This document shows, piece after piece, positions 25,032 through 33,860 of a stretch of 64,000 nt of DNA. A model generated the notes under the pieces. The model saw only the letters and a list, made by a program, of their open reading frames with translations, did not search any database and was not told where the DNA came from. The first letter of the stretch is position 1; every line of letters begins with the position of its first letter. Made by a program: the position numbers and the translations under genes. Source of the stretch: Streptomyces zinciresistens K42. GTDB lineage: Bacteria > Actinomycetota > Actinomycetes > Streptomycetales > Streptomycetaceae. The stretch lies in the NCBI RefSeq assembly GCF_000225525.1, contig NZ_AGBF01000012.1, forward strand, positions 1-64,000, in the 5' to 3' direction.

Positions 25032-26473
25032 GCTGAGACCGTAGCGGCGATGCGCTCCCGCAACCCTGCCGCTTCCGGAATGGTGGGGTGCTTGGCAGCA
25101 AACGCCCCTAGCTGACGAAGGTCATCGGCGGCACGTCGAGATGTGAGCTGGCCAGCTTCATCAAGAGCCTCGTGGCCGATCGCGGCGGCTTGCCGAGGAT
25201 CTCCCGTCGCCATGATGAGCGCAGCGAGCTTGGTTCGCGAGATCGCCCGGGACCGCTTCCAGGCGTCGCCATGTCCCCGCACGGCGGTCGCGAAGCGGCG
25301 CGCAGCCCGGCCGGGGTCCTGGCCTTCGCCAACGACGAGATCAAATAGAGCGTGCGCGGTATCGCCATTGTGCTGCGCCTCGTCGTAGTAGGCCATCCAC
25401 GCCGGGTCTTCCTGAGGGCGTGCCTGTTCGAATGCCTCGTCGGACTGGCCGACGGCCGCCATGCAGTCTCGGACATTCCCCATCTTTCCGAACGCCCTGG
25501 CCCGCGCCGTGTGCAGCATGGCCCGTTCGGTGGCCGTGATCCGGTCGGAGCGCACCAGGCCCTTCTCTGCGTAGGTGAGTCCGTCGTCCGCTTCGCCCTT
25601 CCAGACGGCTTGCCGGGCGAGGAGACTGTAGGTCTTCGCGCGCAGGTGCCAGTCTCCTGCTTCTTCTGCGCAATCGGCGGCGAAGGTAAAGGTCTGGGTG
25701 GCGTAAGCGTGCCGGTAGGCGTCAAAGGCTGAGGCTCCGACGACGATCCCGAGTCGAGAGACCGCGGCGAAGAGTTCTGCGCGCAGATGCTCCGGGCATT
25801 GCACCTGGAGGAGCCCGGCAGCCCACTGCATGGCCGGGCTGGCGACTTCGCTGACCAGGCCGCCGCCGCCGAGCTTGTTGTCGAGCCCGCTGATGACTGT
25901 GGCGACTTCCTGCACCTCTCCGATGGTGCGCATGCCAATGGAGTCGGGCAGCGTCAGGCCTGGCGGGGCGAACGCCTGCATGAGGTCTATGGGGGCAAGG
26001 GCGGCGAGGCCGCCTTGGAGGAATCGCCGTCGGTACACGGGCTCATGGCTCCCAGGGCGAGGAGGTACATCGTCTCTGCCCAGGATGCGGCCTGCGTGCA
26101 CCTGAATCGCTCCCTCCGCACGGCCCGAGGAGCGTTTATCGGCATCAGCGCGTTTCTTTTCGGCATCCCCTTTACCAAAGGCCATAGGCCACGCGCGGTC
26201 GAAGACGCCCCCGGTGTCGAGGACTTTGTCGAACTGTTGCGCCACTTCGCGCTGCAGGGAGGGGTACTTGGCCTTCTCGATCATCAGGATCATGTCGTCG
26301 CTGACCTGGGCTAACCGCCCCAGCGCCCTTGCCGACAGGCCGTGTTCCTTGCGGCGGTGGCGCAGTTCAGAGCCGAACCAGTCCTGCGGTGATTCTTCTG
26401 GCTTCAGCTGTTTCTCTGGCTGCGGCATCTCCGGTCCCGTCGCTGTCATGCCGAACTTTCTGGCTTTCGGCAT
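25028..26473 (-). CDS. Large XRE regulator with helical repeat body
   Basis: About 481 residues from ATG 26473 (ATG 26449 also possible). HTH at residues about 38-70 (SARALGRLAQVSDDMILMIEK); the rest, after a linker around YRRRFLQGGLAALAP, is built of helical hairpins like TPR repeats (TYSLLARQAVWKGEADDGLT and similar). This architecture is common in Streptomyces signalling regulators. It is the first gene of a minus-strand set with the phosphotransferase and cyclotransferase, and lies divergent from the ATP-binding protein at 26591, so both may share a control region of 117 bases. Confidence 0.75.
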   Translation of the reverse strand: MPKARKFGMTATGPEMPQPEKQLKPEESPQDWFGSELRHRRKEHGLSARALGRLAQVSDDMILMIEKAKYPSLQREVAQQFDKVLDTGGVFDRAWPMAFGKGDAEKKRADADKRSSGRAEGAIQVHAGRILGRDDVPPRPGSHEPVYRRRFLQGGLAALAPIDLMQAFAPPGLTLPDSIGMRTIGEVQEVATVISGLDNKLGGGGLVSEVASPAMQWAAGLLQVQCPEHLRAELFAAVSRLGIVVGASAFDAYRHAYATQTFTFAADCAEEAGDWHLRAKTYSLLARQAVWKGEADDGLTYAEKGLVRSDRITATERAMLHTARARAFGKMGNVRDCMAAVGQSDEAFEQARPQEDPAWMAYYDEAQHNGDTAHALFDLVVGEGQDPGRAARRFATAVRGHGDAWKRSRAISRTKLAALIMATGDPRQAAAIGHEALDEAGQLTSRRAADDLRQLGAFAAKHPTIPEAAGLRERIAATVSA

Positions 26474-26590
26474 CAGGCTCTGCACGCCCGCGCCGCGCTC
26501 TGCCTGAATGGTTGCTGATCGGTTCGGTCCCAGTACACACCGCAACCGTCCCCTGATGAAGGGGATTCCGGCACAACGGACGGAGCATCG

Positions 26591-27073
26591 ATGAGCGCGC
26601 TTCTCGAGACCCCCCAGGCGGGCGGACCGGCTCGCGCGATGTCCAGAGGAAGCCGCCGCCAGTACGAAGCGACGTTCGATGTGGTGGCCGAGGACCTTGC
26701 GACCGTGCGGTCCATCGTGCGGGGACACCTTCGGTGGTGGCGCGCCGGGGAGGACACGGTCGACCGCGTCCTCTTCGCCGTCAACGAGCTGCTGACGAAC
26801 GTGCTGGAGCACACCGCTCCTGATGACAGCGGGCGCCGCCAGGCGGACATTCTCGTGCAGCGCGTTCCCGGCGGCGTCACCGCAGTGGTGCGTGACAGCG
26901 ATCCGAGTCCCTTGGAGCGGCGGAACGCACGGCCGCTTGATGAGAGCGGCCGCGGACTGGCTCTCGTGCGTGCCCTGGTCGACGAATCGTCGGTCTCGAA
27001 AACGGATGCCGGCAAAGACGTCTGGTTCTTCGTCGCCGACCAGGAGTCCGAGGGTCGTACGGAGGAGCCGTGA
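26591..27073 (+). CDS. ATP-binding anti-sigma-like protein
   Basis: A 160-residue GHKL ATPase. The N-box is FAVNELLTNVLEHT (about residues 60-73), with the glycine-rich DESGRGLALVRAL near 122-134. Similar in type to the protein at 16173 but clearly not a duplicate. The stop overlaps the GTG of the next gene by 4 bases, so the two are coupled. It likely works in a sigma-factor or partner-switch circuit. Confidence 0.75.
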   Translation: MSALLETPQAGGPARAMSRGSRRQYEATFDVVAEDLATVRSIVRGHLRWWRAGEDTVDRVLFAVNELLTNVLEHTAPDDSGRRQADILVQRVPGGVTAVVRDSDPSPLERRNARPLDESGRGLALVRALVDESSVSKTDAGKDVWFFVADQESEGRTEEP

Positions 27074-27780
27074 CCTTCCCATCCCTCAGACTCTCGTACA
27101 ACCCACGAGCCATCGAGCCGACAGACAAGAACCTCTCCCTGGTCCCCTACATCACACAGAGGACAGGGGAGGACGCAGCCCCGGACAACCTCATCATCAC
27201 CCGGCACCCGACGGGCCTGCGGCTCTGCTACGCGGACGAGGACCCGCGGGACCGCGACCCGCGCGGCGCCCTGTGGGCTCGGTGCGGCTGGAACCCCGTT
27301 GATGCCCAGGGCCGGATCACCGGTGAGCCGCAGTGGAAGCTGATACACCCCCACCGACAGATGGTGTGCATGCAGACGATGCTCTGCCAGGTCTGCACCC
27401 GGCCCGCCCGCACGCCGCTCGGGTTCATCTTCCTCGCCGGCCCCCGGGACTACGATCCATCCCAGCCGAGCATCCTCACGAACCAGCCGCCCGTGTGCCG
27501 CAGGCACGCCCGTGCCGCCGCGAGGCTCTGCAAGCACCTGGAGAACGACCCCATGGTGTTCCTGGCCAGGAGCGCGCCCCTTTACGGCGTTGACGGCACG
27601 CTGTACGGGCGTGACGGACGAGGCGGTGTGAAGGTCGTCGCGCAGCCCGAAGCACCGCTGCCCTACGGCCACCCGAACATCGGAACGTTCCTGGCCTCGC
27701 AGCTCGTTCGCCGCCTCCAGTCGTTCCGCGTCGTTGGCTTGCTCGAACTACTCAAGGAGCTGGCCACATCCGCCGCCTAG
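27070..27780 (+). CDS. Hypothetical protein, 236 aa
   Basis: Starts at GTG 27070 in the preceding stop. Soluble, with a central cysteine cluster (CMQTMLCQVCTRPAR, and a further Cys-Arg-Arg-His at about residue 140) that could bind zinc. Repeated pairing of such proteins with anti-sigma-like ATPases suggests a regulatory role, but I do not recognise the family. A 157-base gap without visible features follows. Confidence 0.65.
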   Translation: MTFPSLRLSYNPRAIEPTDKNLSLVPYITQRTGEDAAPDNLIITRHPTGLRLCYADEDPRDRDPRGALWARCGWNPVDAQGRITGEPQWKLIHPHRQMVCMQTMLCQVCTRPARTPLGFIFLAGPRDYDPSQPSILTNQPPVCRRHARAAARLCKHLENDPMVFLARSAPLYGVDGTLYGRDGRGGVKVVAQPEAPLPYGHPNIGTFLASQLVRRLQSFRVVGLLELLKELATSAA

Positions 27781-27937
27781 ACCCCCTGCCCGGTCGCCGC
27801 ACGACACTGGCTCTGCGGCCATCGGGCAGGCAGCAGTCCCCACCCCTCTCCCGCTGTGACGCCTGGGACCAGTTGGGCACCGCGGCCGTGCCGCCCGGCC
27901 TGCCTACCTCCCCCGAACCAGAAACGGACCCCACCCT

Positions 27938-28540
27938 GTGGTGACTTCCTCCTCCCAGCCCCATCGGATCGCTGTGCTCGGCACCCACTCAACGGGCAAG
28001 ACGACGCTCCTGAATCGCATAGAGAAGGAGCTGCGCGGCCACGGCGTCACGGTGACGCGCGCCGGGCAGCCCGGCAAGCGCATCGCCGCGGCGGGCCTGC
28101 CCGCGATGCAGCACCACACCGCCCAGTCCACCGAGCGGATCATCGCCCAGGGCATCCTCGACGAGACCAACGCCGCCGCTCAGGGCGCTGATGTCGTCCT
28201 CATCGACCACGCCGCCCACGAAGCCATTGCCTACTTCGAGGCCGCCATGGCGTTCCGGGCCGAGACCCCGACCCGGCGCGAACGTGATCGCCTGCTGACC
28301 CTCGCCTCCACGCAGCTCCCCAAGTACGACCTGCTGTTCGCGACCGTGCTCGACGAGAGCGTGCCCGTCGACACCAGCCACGACTACGACGTTCACTTCC
28401 GGCGCCTCGTCGACGACCGCGTGCACCGCCTCCTGGCCAACGACGTCATCCCCCACCAGCGGGTGACCAGCGACCCCGACAGCCAGGCCCACGCCGTAGA
28501 CATCGCCGTTCAGCGCTGCCTGAAGGAGGAGCTCGTATGA
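27938..28540 (+). CDS. P-loop ATPase/kinase (AAA_28-like)
   Basis: A 200-residue P-loop protein with Walker A GTHSTGKTT at residues 14-22 and a Walker B-like DVVLIDHAAHE near 86-96. The size and GTHSTGKTT loop fit the nucleoside/nicotinamide-riboside-kinase-like AAA_28 group. GTG 27938 is used. The stop overlaps the aldo/keto reductase start (ATGA), so a two-step pathway is likely. The substrate cannot be inferred. Confidence 0.7.
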   Translation: MVTSSSQPHRIAVLGTHSTGKTTLLNRIEKELRGHGVTVTRAGQPGKRIAAAGLPAMQHHTAQSTERIIAQGILDETNAAAQGADVVLIDHAAHEAIAYFEAAMAFRAETPTRRERDRLLTLASTQLPKYDLLFATVLDESVPVDTSHDYDVHFRRLVDDRVHRLLANDVIPHQRVTSDPDSQAHAVDIAVQRCLKEELV

Positions 28541-29307
28541 GTCCCGGCGGCAGCATCACCATCGCCGGGAAGACCGTCTCCCGCCTCGGCTTCGGCACCA
28601 TGCACCTGACCGGCCCCGGCACGTGGGGCGACCCGGACGACCGCGACACCGCGCTCAGCGTGCTTCGACAGGCCGTCCACACCCACGGCATCAGCCACAT
28701 CGACACCGCCGACGCCTACGGCCCCCACACCGTCGAACACCTCATCCGCGAAGCGCTGTACCCCTACCCCGAGCACGTGCTGATCGCGACGAAGGTCGGC
28801 ATGGTCCGCCCCGCCGCTGGTCAGTGGAAGCCGCTCGGCAACCCCTTCTACCTGCGGGCTTGCGTCGAAGCGAGCCTCCGCCGCCTGAAGGTGGAACGGC
28901 TGGAGCTGTGCTACCTGCACCGCATCGACCCCGAGGTCTCGCGCGACGACCAGATCGCCGTCATGCAAGCCCTCCAGGACGAGGGGAAGATCGGGCACAT
29001 CGGCCTGTCGAAGGTCATGCCCGAGGACATCCGGTACGTGCTCAAGTACCGGCCCGTCGCCGCGGTGCAGAACGTGCTGAACACCACCGACCGCAACGAC
29101 GACGCCGTGGAGATGTGCCGCGACCTGGGCATGCCATACGTGGCCTGCCGGCCGCTGGACGGTGGCCTCCTGGCCCGAGTCCACGGGGCCGCCGCCCCGC
29201 TGCACTGGCTCCTCTCCCGGAGCTCTAACGTCGCCCCCATCCCTAGCACCAGCCAGCCCCGGCACCTCCACGAGATCGTGGCCGCCGTGCAGGACGGTCC
29301 GGTCTGA
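28537..29307 (+). CDS. Aldo/keto reductase
   Basis: A 256-residue NADPH-dependent oxidoreductase with the (beta/alpha)8 fold. The catalytic tetrad is visible: Asp and Tyr in HIDTADAYG (about residues 53-61), Lys in IATKVG (about 84-89), His in CYLHRIDP (about 125-132). It is somewhat short for the family (usually 280-330) but complete at the C-terminal cofactor region (PIPSTSQPRHL). Coupled to the kinase upstream. Confidence 0.85.
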   Translation: MSPGGSITIAGKTVSRLGFGTMHLTGPGTWGDPDDRDTALSVLRQAVHTHGISHIDTADAYGPHTVEHLIREALYPYPEHVLIATKVGMVRPAAGQWKPLGNPFYLRACVEASLRRLKVERLELCYLHRIDPEVSRDDQIAVMQALQDEGKIGHIGLSKVMPEDIRYVLKYRPVAAVQNVLNTTDRNDDAVEMCRDLGMPYVACRPLDGGLLARVHGAAAPLHWLLSRSSNVAPIPSTSQPRHLHEIVAAVQDGPV

Positions 29308-29563
29308 TGCCCACCGCAATGGCCACCGCCCCGCAGCGCCGTCATTTCGGCTGACAGGTCGACCTGGTACGCCGCGTCGCGCTCGGGCCGGGTTCCCGAG
29401 CTGGGCACAGTTCATCGGCGCGCACGGCGGCACCAAGCCAGTAGCAGCCTGGGGCACCTCTGGAAACCGTGTCGAACTCGGTCATTCACGCCAAAGCGCA
29501 GACAGAGGGGGTTGAGAAGAAATGAAATGGCCCACCGGTGTCACCTACTCAGCTGGGCCCGGT

Positions 29564-31030
29564 TCAGCCGTACTGCCACTGGGTCCCAGTTCCCCGGTAT
29601 TCCTCGACCGGGATCGGTCGGACACCCGGGCGCATGCGCTCGCGGTAGAGAACGCCGTCGAGGTGGTCGAGCTCGTGGGCGACGAGGCGGGCCATCCCTT
29701 GCGTGAAGCGGGACAGCCGCGTGTTGCCGTCGAGGTCGCAGTGCGCGACGACGATGCTGAGGGGGCGGGGAACGCGACCACGGACGTCGAAAAAACTCAA
29801 GCATCCTTCGAACTGCTCGTCCTGGTCCGCGGACGTCTCCTCAATAGTGGCGTTCAGCAGCACGATTGGCTCGGCTTCCGGGTCCGGAGGGACGACCACG
29901 GCTGCAGAGCGGTCGATGTCGAGCTGAGGGGCGGCGATGCCCATGCCCTTACCGAACGTGTGCAGTTCCCGGACCCGTTCGGTGGCACGGAAGAGTTCAC
30001 CGACGATGCGCTGGGCCTCAGCGGCTTCGGCCGGCAGGTCGAACGGACGGGCCGGGCTGGAGAGGACAGGGGCGCCTTCCTGGACGATGCCGGCGTTCGC
30101 CATGGCCTGGCTCGCGGAGAGGGTGCTCACAGGGGTGTTCTCTTTCGTGTCGGGATCCTTGAGGCGCCATTCCAAGCGGAAGCGGGCGTGCAGGGGTGGG
30201 TCCATCGTGGTCCAGGCGAAGACCGTCCGGTCACCCCTCGCACTCTGCCGAGGAGGCGTACGCAAAGGCGCAAAGTCCGTACTCATGGAGGTCTCCGTCC
30301 CCCAGACGGTCGGCTCGGTCAGGGTCGGAAAGGCGAGTTCCACGGAAAGGCGCCGGGTCGGCAACCGGACAGCCCGCTGAAACCAGGGACCCCATTTGTC
30401 GGCGCTGACGCTGTAGGAGTAAGTGATCTCCGCTTCCTGGCCCGGGTAGAGAGGGAAGCGGCTGGTGGCGCTCTGGAACTGAAGCCACACCTCCTTGAAC
30501 GCGTCACGGTCGTGTTTGACGGTCCAGCCCATGGGATCTTCACCGCAGTGGGCTTCCAGACCAAGTTCCTCCCAGGTCAGAGGGTGGCGCCGGTAAAGGG
30601 CGTTGGAGCGCTCCGGTTCGGAGGGGTAGCGGTCAACGTTAATGCGGACGAGGTAGCGCGTGACGGGATCAGCACCGACGTTACGCAGAAGCCGGCGCAT
30701 CCGCAGGTGGAAGGTGCTGCCGTCGAAGTCCAGGGCCGCATCGTCTTCCAGCACCAGCAGAGCTGTGTGGGAAGGGGGCTCGGACTGCTCAGCCTTGGGC
30801 CAAGTGGTGTCGGTCCGCTGCCAAGCACTCCACAAGGCACCGCCGGCATCGAGTTCCGCATCAGCGCGGCGAGCGAGGTGGGCGCTGCCATGCTCGCGGC
30901 CGGCCTCGAGATGGCTGACGTACGAGGGGTCAACGTTGAGTCGCGCCGCCAAAGCCCTCTTAGACAGACTCCGAACGGTTCGCCAATGCGTGAGTTCAGC
31001 GGCGAACGTGCCGCGCTCCTCGCTGTCCAA
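29564..31030 (-). CDS. XRE HTH fused to peptide deformylase
   Basis: A 488-residue fusion. Residues about 8-60 form an XRE-type HTH (SKRALAARLNVDPSYVSHLE). Residues about 60-300 form a beta-rich middle domain common in Streptomyces regulators. Residues about 315-480 form a peptide deformylase with all three motifs: GMGIAAPQ, EGCLS and HELDHLDG, which supply the metal Cys, two His and the catalytic Glu. Deformylases remove formyl from new proteins; joined to a DNA-binding domain, this one may sense or process formyl peptides, or the active site may act on another amide. Single gene, divergent from queD. Confidence 0.8.
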   Translation of the reverse strand: MDSEERGTFAAELTHWRTVRSLSKRALAARLNVDPSYVSHLEAGREHGSAHLARRADAELDAGGALWSAWQRTDTTWPKAEQSEPPSHTALLVLEDDAALDFDGSTFHLRMRRLLRNVGADPVTRYLVRINVDRYPSEPERSNALYRRHPLTWEELGLEAHCGEDPMGWTVKHDRDAFKEVWLQFQSATSRFPLYPGQEAEITYSYSVSADKWGPWFQRAVRLPTRRLSVELAFPTLTEPTVWGTETSMSTDFAPLRTPPRQSARGDRTVFAWTTMDPPLHARFRLEWRLKDPDTKENTPVSTLSASQAMANAGIVQEGAPVLSSPARPFDLPAEAAEAQRIVGELFRATERVRELHTFGKGMGIAAPQLDIDRSAAVVVPPDPEAEPIVLLNATIEETSADQDEQFEGCLSFFDVRGRVPRPLSIVVAHCDLDGNTRLSRFTQGMARLVAHELDHLDGVLYRERMRPGVRPIPVEEYRGTGTQWQYG

Positions 31031-31357
31031 GGCGCCTTTCCCCTCTGGGAGTTCGGCAAGATCGTGAGTGAGTGCCCCTCACCATCGCCTCATCCTGCCC
31101 GGCGAGTGCTCAATGGTGCTAGCTGGCGGGCGTTGTGTCGTAATCGGCGTACGTCAGCGGCCGCCCTTCGCTCGTCGCCGCAGGATGACCACCAACTCCT
31201 ATTGCTGCACGCACAGTTGAGCGACACACGATCACCTCGGCGAACTGGTGCATGGTGCGAGCGTACGGCCCACCAGGGCTCAGGCACGATGGCCGACCTC
31301 TGTGTGTACTGCTCCGGCGGCCTGAGCCGCCTCGTTCCCTACTCCCGAAGGAAGCTC
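31031..31357. other. Divergent intergenic region before queD
   Basis: A 327-base gap between the deformylase-fusion start and queD. No gene, hairpin or known riboswitch pattern was recognised. An in-frame upstream ATG for queD exists at 31289 without a good ribosome-binding site. Confidence 0.4.
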
Positions 31358-31768
31358 ATGGATCTCAACTCCGTTCCGCTGCCGTCCGGGGCCTTCACCA
31401 TCGGCAAGAAGTTCGGATTCGAGGCTGGCCACCGCCTCCCCGGGCTGGCGCCCGAGCACAAGTGCTCCCGCCAGCACGGCCACAGCTACGAGGTGGAGGT
31501 CATCCTGACGGCTCCGCATCTGGAAGAGCCAGGGTTCGTCACCGATTTCGGCGCTCTCGCCCCGTTCAAAAAGTTCCTGGACACCGAACTGGACCACCGC
31601 AACCTGCACGAGATCCTCCCCTTCGAGCCGACCTCGGAGCGCCTGGCCCAGTTCCTGGCTGGCTGGTTCATCCAGAACCTCCTGGAGAAGGTTCCCGGCC
31701 GCCTGGTCGCGGTCCTCGTCCGCGAGACCGGCAGTAGTTGGGCACGCTTCGATGTGGAGGGGCAGTGA
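31358..31768 (+). CDS. queD: 6-carboxytetrahydropterin synthase
   Basis: QueD, 136 residues. It converts 7,8-dihydroneopterin triphosphate (from FolE) into 6-carboxy-5,6,7,8-tetrahydropterin, the second step of 7-deazaguanine synthesis. The zinc-binding His of GHRLPG and the pair in QHGHSYEV are present, as is the catalytic Cys in HKCSRQH, so it should be active. ATG 31358 is preceded by GAAGGAAG. Its stop overlaps the GTG of queE, and folE follows: this is cluster A's precursor cassette. QueC, which would turn the product into preQ0, is absent from the window. Confidence 0.9.
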   Translation: MDLNSVPLPSGAFTIGKKFGFEAGHRLPGLAPEHKCSRQHGHSYEVEVILTAPHLEEPGFVTDFGALAPFKKFLDTELDHRNLHEILPFEPTSERLAQFLAGWFIQNLLEKVPGRLVAVLVRETGSSWARFDVEGQ

Positions 31769-32511
31769 CCACACTCGAGTCGATCGTCAACGGACCGACG
31801 ACGGACGATGCCGAGTTATGGCTGATCGTTGCGGAGTGCTTCGGCGTCGAGGTGCCGACCTTCCAGGGCGAAGGGCCGAGCTGTGGGCACCCTGCCCTGT
31901 TCATCCGCCTCTCCCGGTGCAACCTGACCTGCGCGAAGTGCGACACGAAGTACACCTGGGACTGGTCCCAGTTCGACCCGCGCAAGGAGTCGACGAGGCG
32001 GTCTGTGGCGGACCTGGTGTCCTGGGGCACGTCCTCGCCGGTGGAGCTGGTCGTGATCACCGGTGGTGAACCGCTGATCCAGCAGCCGCGCCTGGTGCCT
32101 CTCGTCCGGAAGCTGCTGGCCGCCGGAAAGCGGGTCGAGTTCGAGACGAACGGGACCATCGCTCCTCTCCCTGAGCTGATAGTCGAAGGGGTTCGGTTCA
32201 ACGTCTCGCCCAAGCTCGCCAGTTTCGGCGTGAAAGAGGCCAAGAGCCTCGTACCCGCCGCGCTGGAGGCGTTCGCGGCCTCCGAGCGGGCGGCGTTCAA
32301 GTTCGTCGCTTCCACGGTGGCCGACCTCGACCGGATCGCCGAGCTCGCCGATGCGCACCGGCTCGCACCGGTGTGGGTGATGCCGGAAGGCACCACCGCT
32401 GAGGAGATCACCGCAACCACTCGGGTCCTCGCGGACGCGGTCGCGGCCCGGCACTGGCGCTTCACCACCCGGCTCCACGTGATCGCTTTCGCTGACGCCC
32501 GAGGCCGCTGA
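31765..32511 (+). CDS. queE: 7-carboxy-7-deazaguanine synthase
   Basis: QueE, 248 residues, a radical SAM enzyme that rearranges 6-carboxytetrahydropterin to 7-carboxy-7-deazaguanine (CDG). Typical N-terminal FQGEGPSCGHPALFIRL, then the cluster motif CNLTCAKC (Cx3Cx2C) followed by DTKYTWD. The SAM-binding ITGGEPL is near residue 95. One difference from most relatives is Arg before the first Cys (LSRCNL, usually G). GTG 31765 overlaps the queD stop. Confidence 0.9.
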   Translation: MTTLESIVNGPTTDDAELWLIVAECFGVEVPTFQGEGPSCGHPALFIRLSRCNLTCAKCDTKYTWDWSQFDPRKESTRRSVADLVSWGTSSPVELVVITGGEPLIQQPRLVPLVRKLLAAGKRVEFETNGTIAPLPELIVEGVRFNVSPKLASFGVKEAKSLVPAALEAFAASERAAFKFVASTVADLDRIAELADAHRLAPVWVMPEGTTAEEITATTRVLADAVAARHWRFTTRLHVIAFADARGR

Positions 32512-32560
32512 GCTCCCGCCCGCCTGCTCCGTTCCCCAGCCCTGGAAGCGAGAGAAGCCC

Positions 32561-33196
32561 ATGACGACATCTGTCGCCAGCTCCGAGCCGGACCTGAGCC
32601 CCGTCCCCGTTGCCGGCCCCTGTGGCGCGGCCATCGACACTTGCCGGGTCGCCGACCTGATCGCCCAGCTCCTGGTCGCGTTGGGCGAGGACCCCGCTCG
32701 CGAGGGCCTGGCCGGCACCCCGGACCGTGTCGCGGCCTGGTGGCGCGCGTTCCTGTCCCCGGACGATGCCGCGACGGCCACCTGTTTCACCGAGTCCCAG
32801 CTGAGCGATCAGCTGGTCATCGTGGGCGGCATGAGCGTGTGGTCGCTCTGTGAACACCACATGCTGCCCATGAACCTTCAGGTCACCGCCGGATACGTGC
32901 CTAACGGGGAGGTGGTGGGTCTGTCGAAGTTCGGGCGGATCGCCCAGCACTACGCCGGCCGACTCCAGGTTCAAGAACGCTTCACCCAGCAGTTCGCCGA
33001 GCACCTGGCCGGCGTGATCGGACGCGAAGACGTCGCCGTCGCCGTCCGCGGTGTGCACCTGTGCATGAGCATGCGCGGCGTGCGGATGGAGGCCGCCCGC
33101 ACCACCACGGTGCACGCCGGCGGCCAGTTCCGGAGTGACCCAGTGCTCAACCAGCAGTTCGTCACCCTCGCCGCCGCCCAGTGGAACGCGGCCTGA
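32561..33196 (+). CDS. folE: GTP cyclohydrolase I
   Basis: FolE type I, 211 residues. It opens GTP to dihydroneopterin triphosphate, the first step for both folate and 7-deazaguanine. Zinc ligands are present in CEHHMLP (about residues 95-101) and HLCMSMRG (about 166-173), along with GLSKFGRI. It is a second, pathway-specific copy if the host keeps its own folate gene. The position after queDE, not with folate genes, marks it as the supply enzyme for the deazaguanine branch. Confidence 0.93.
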   Translation: MTTSVASSEPDLSPVPVAGPCGAAIDTCRVADLIAQLLVALGEDPAREGLAGTPDRVAAWWRAFLSPDDAATATCFTESQLSDQLVIVGGMSVWSLCEHHMLPMNLQVTAGYVPNGEVVGLSKFGRIAQHYAGRLQVQERFTQQFAEHLAGVIGREDVAVAVRGVHLCMSMRGVRMEAARTTTVHAGGQFRSDPVLNQQFVTLAAAQWNAA

Positions 33197-33239
33197 TTCC
33201 CGACCGGCAAGCAAGCAAACCAAGAAGGAGGTGCAGCAG

Positions 33240-33770
33240 ATGGCCACGTCCCCGCCGCCGCCCGCGCCCAACGCTGACCGGCCCGCCCCCCTGTACCTGA
33301 CGTGGGACGACATCGGCGCCGCCACGCAGGCCCTCGCCGAACTGGTGACGGTCGGCGGGATACCGCAGGCCGTGGTGGGCATCGTGCGCGGCGGCATGAT
33401 CCCGGCCGTGTGGCTCTCCCACCGTCTCGGGATCCGCGACGTACGAACGGTCGAGGTCACCCGCACCACCGTAGACGGCATTAACGCCGCCAAGACCCTG
33501 CTGCCGATCGTCCGCAACCCCGCCTCGCTCGGCGACCTGACGGACTTGGACGTGCTGCTCGTCGACGACATCGCCGGCAGCGGCGCGACCCTCGCCCACA
33601 CGGCCGACCTGCTCCGCGCCCTGGGCCCCGCCCGGGTGCGCACCGCGGTCCTCACCGTGAATCGGGCCAACTGGACGCAGGAGGCCGACCCCGACCGCGC
33701 CATCGACCACATCGCATCGCTGAACGACACCTGGATCGTTTTCCCGTGGGAGGGACAGCATGAGCACTGA
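33240..33770 (+). CDS. Phosphoribosyltransferase (xanthine/guanine type)
   Basis: A 176-residue type I PRTase preceded by AAGGAGG. The PRPP-binding motif VLLVDDIAGSGATL lies near residues 102-115, and GIVRGGMIPA near 46-55 is typical of the xanthine-guanine PRTase (gpt) group. It directly follows the three CDG-forming genes, so a reasonable role is transfer of phosphoribose onto a 7-deazaguanine base. A plain purine salvage enzyme is the alternative. Confidence 0.8.
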   Translation: MATSPPPPAPNADRPAPLYLTWDDIGAATQALAELVTVGGIPQAVVGIVRGGMIPAVWLSHRLGIRDVRTVEVTRTTVDGINAAKTLLPIVRNPASLGDLTDLDVLLVDDIAGSGATLAHTADLLRALGPARVRTAVLTVNRANWTQEADPDRAIDHIASLNDTWIVFPWEGQHEH

Positions 33771-33860
33771 ACTGAGCGAGCAGTACCGACCCCGACCGGG
33801 CGCTCCGGCGGTGGCTACCGGCTGGGCGCCTGGGCTGCTGTTCGTGTGCCGGAGGCCGGC

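Noticed and set aside
29522..31357. Open frame on the plus strand running from 29522 into queD
   Set aside because: It is antisense to the deformylase fusion; only the part from 31358 codes for a real protein.
31358..33770. Phage-type DNA modification system using 7-deazaguanine (dpd-like)
   Set aside because: No transglycosylase (DpdA) or DNA-binding partner genes are in the window, and the neighbours look biosynthetic.
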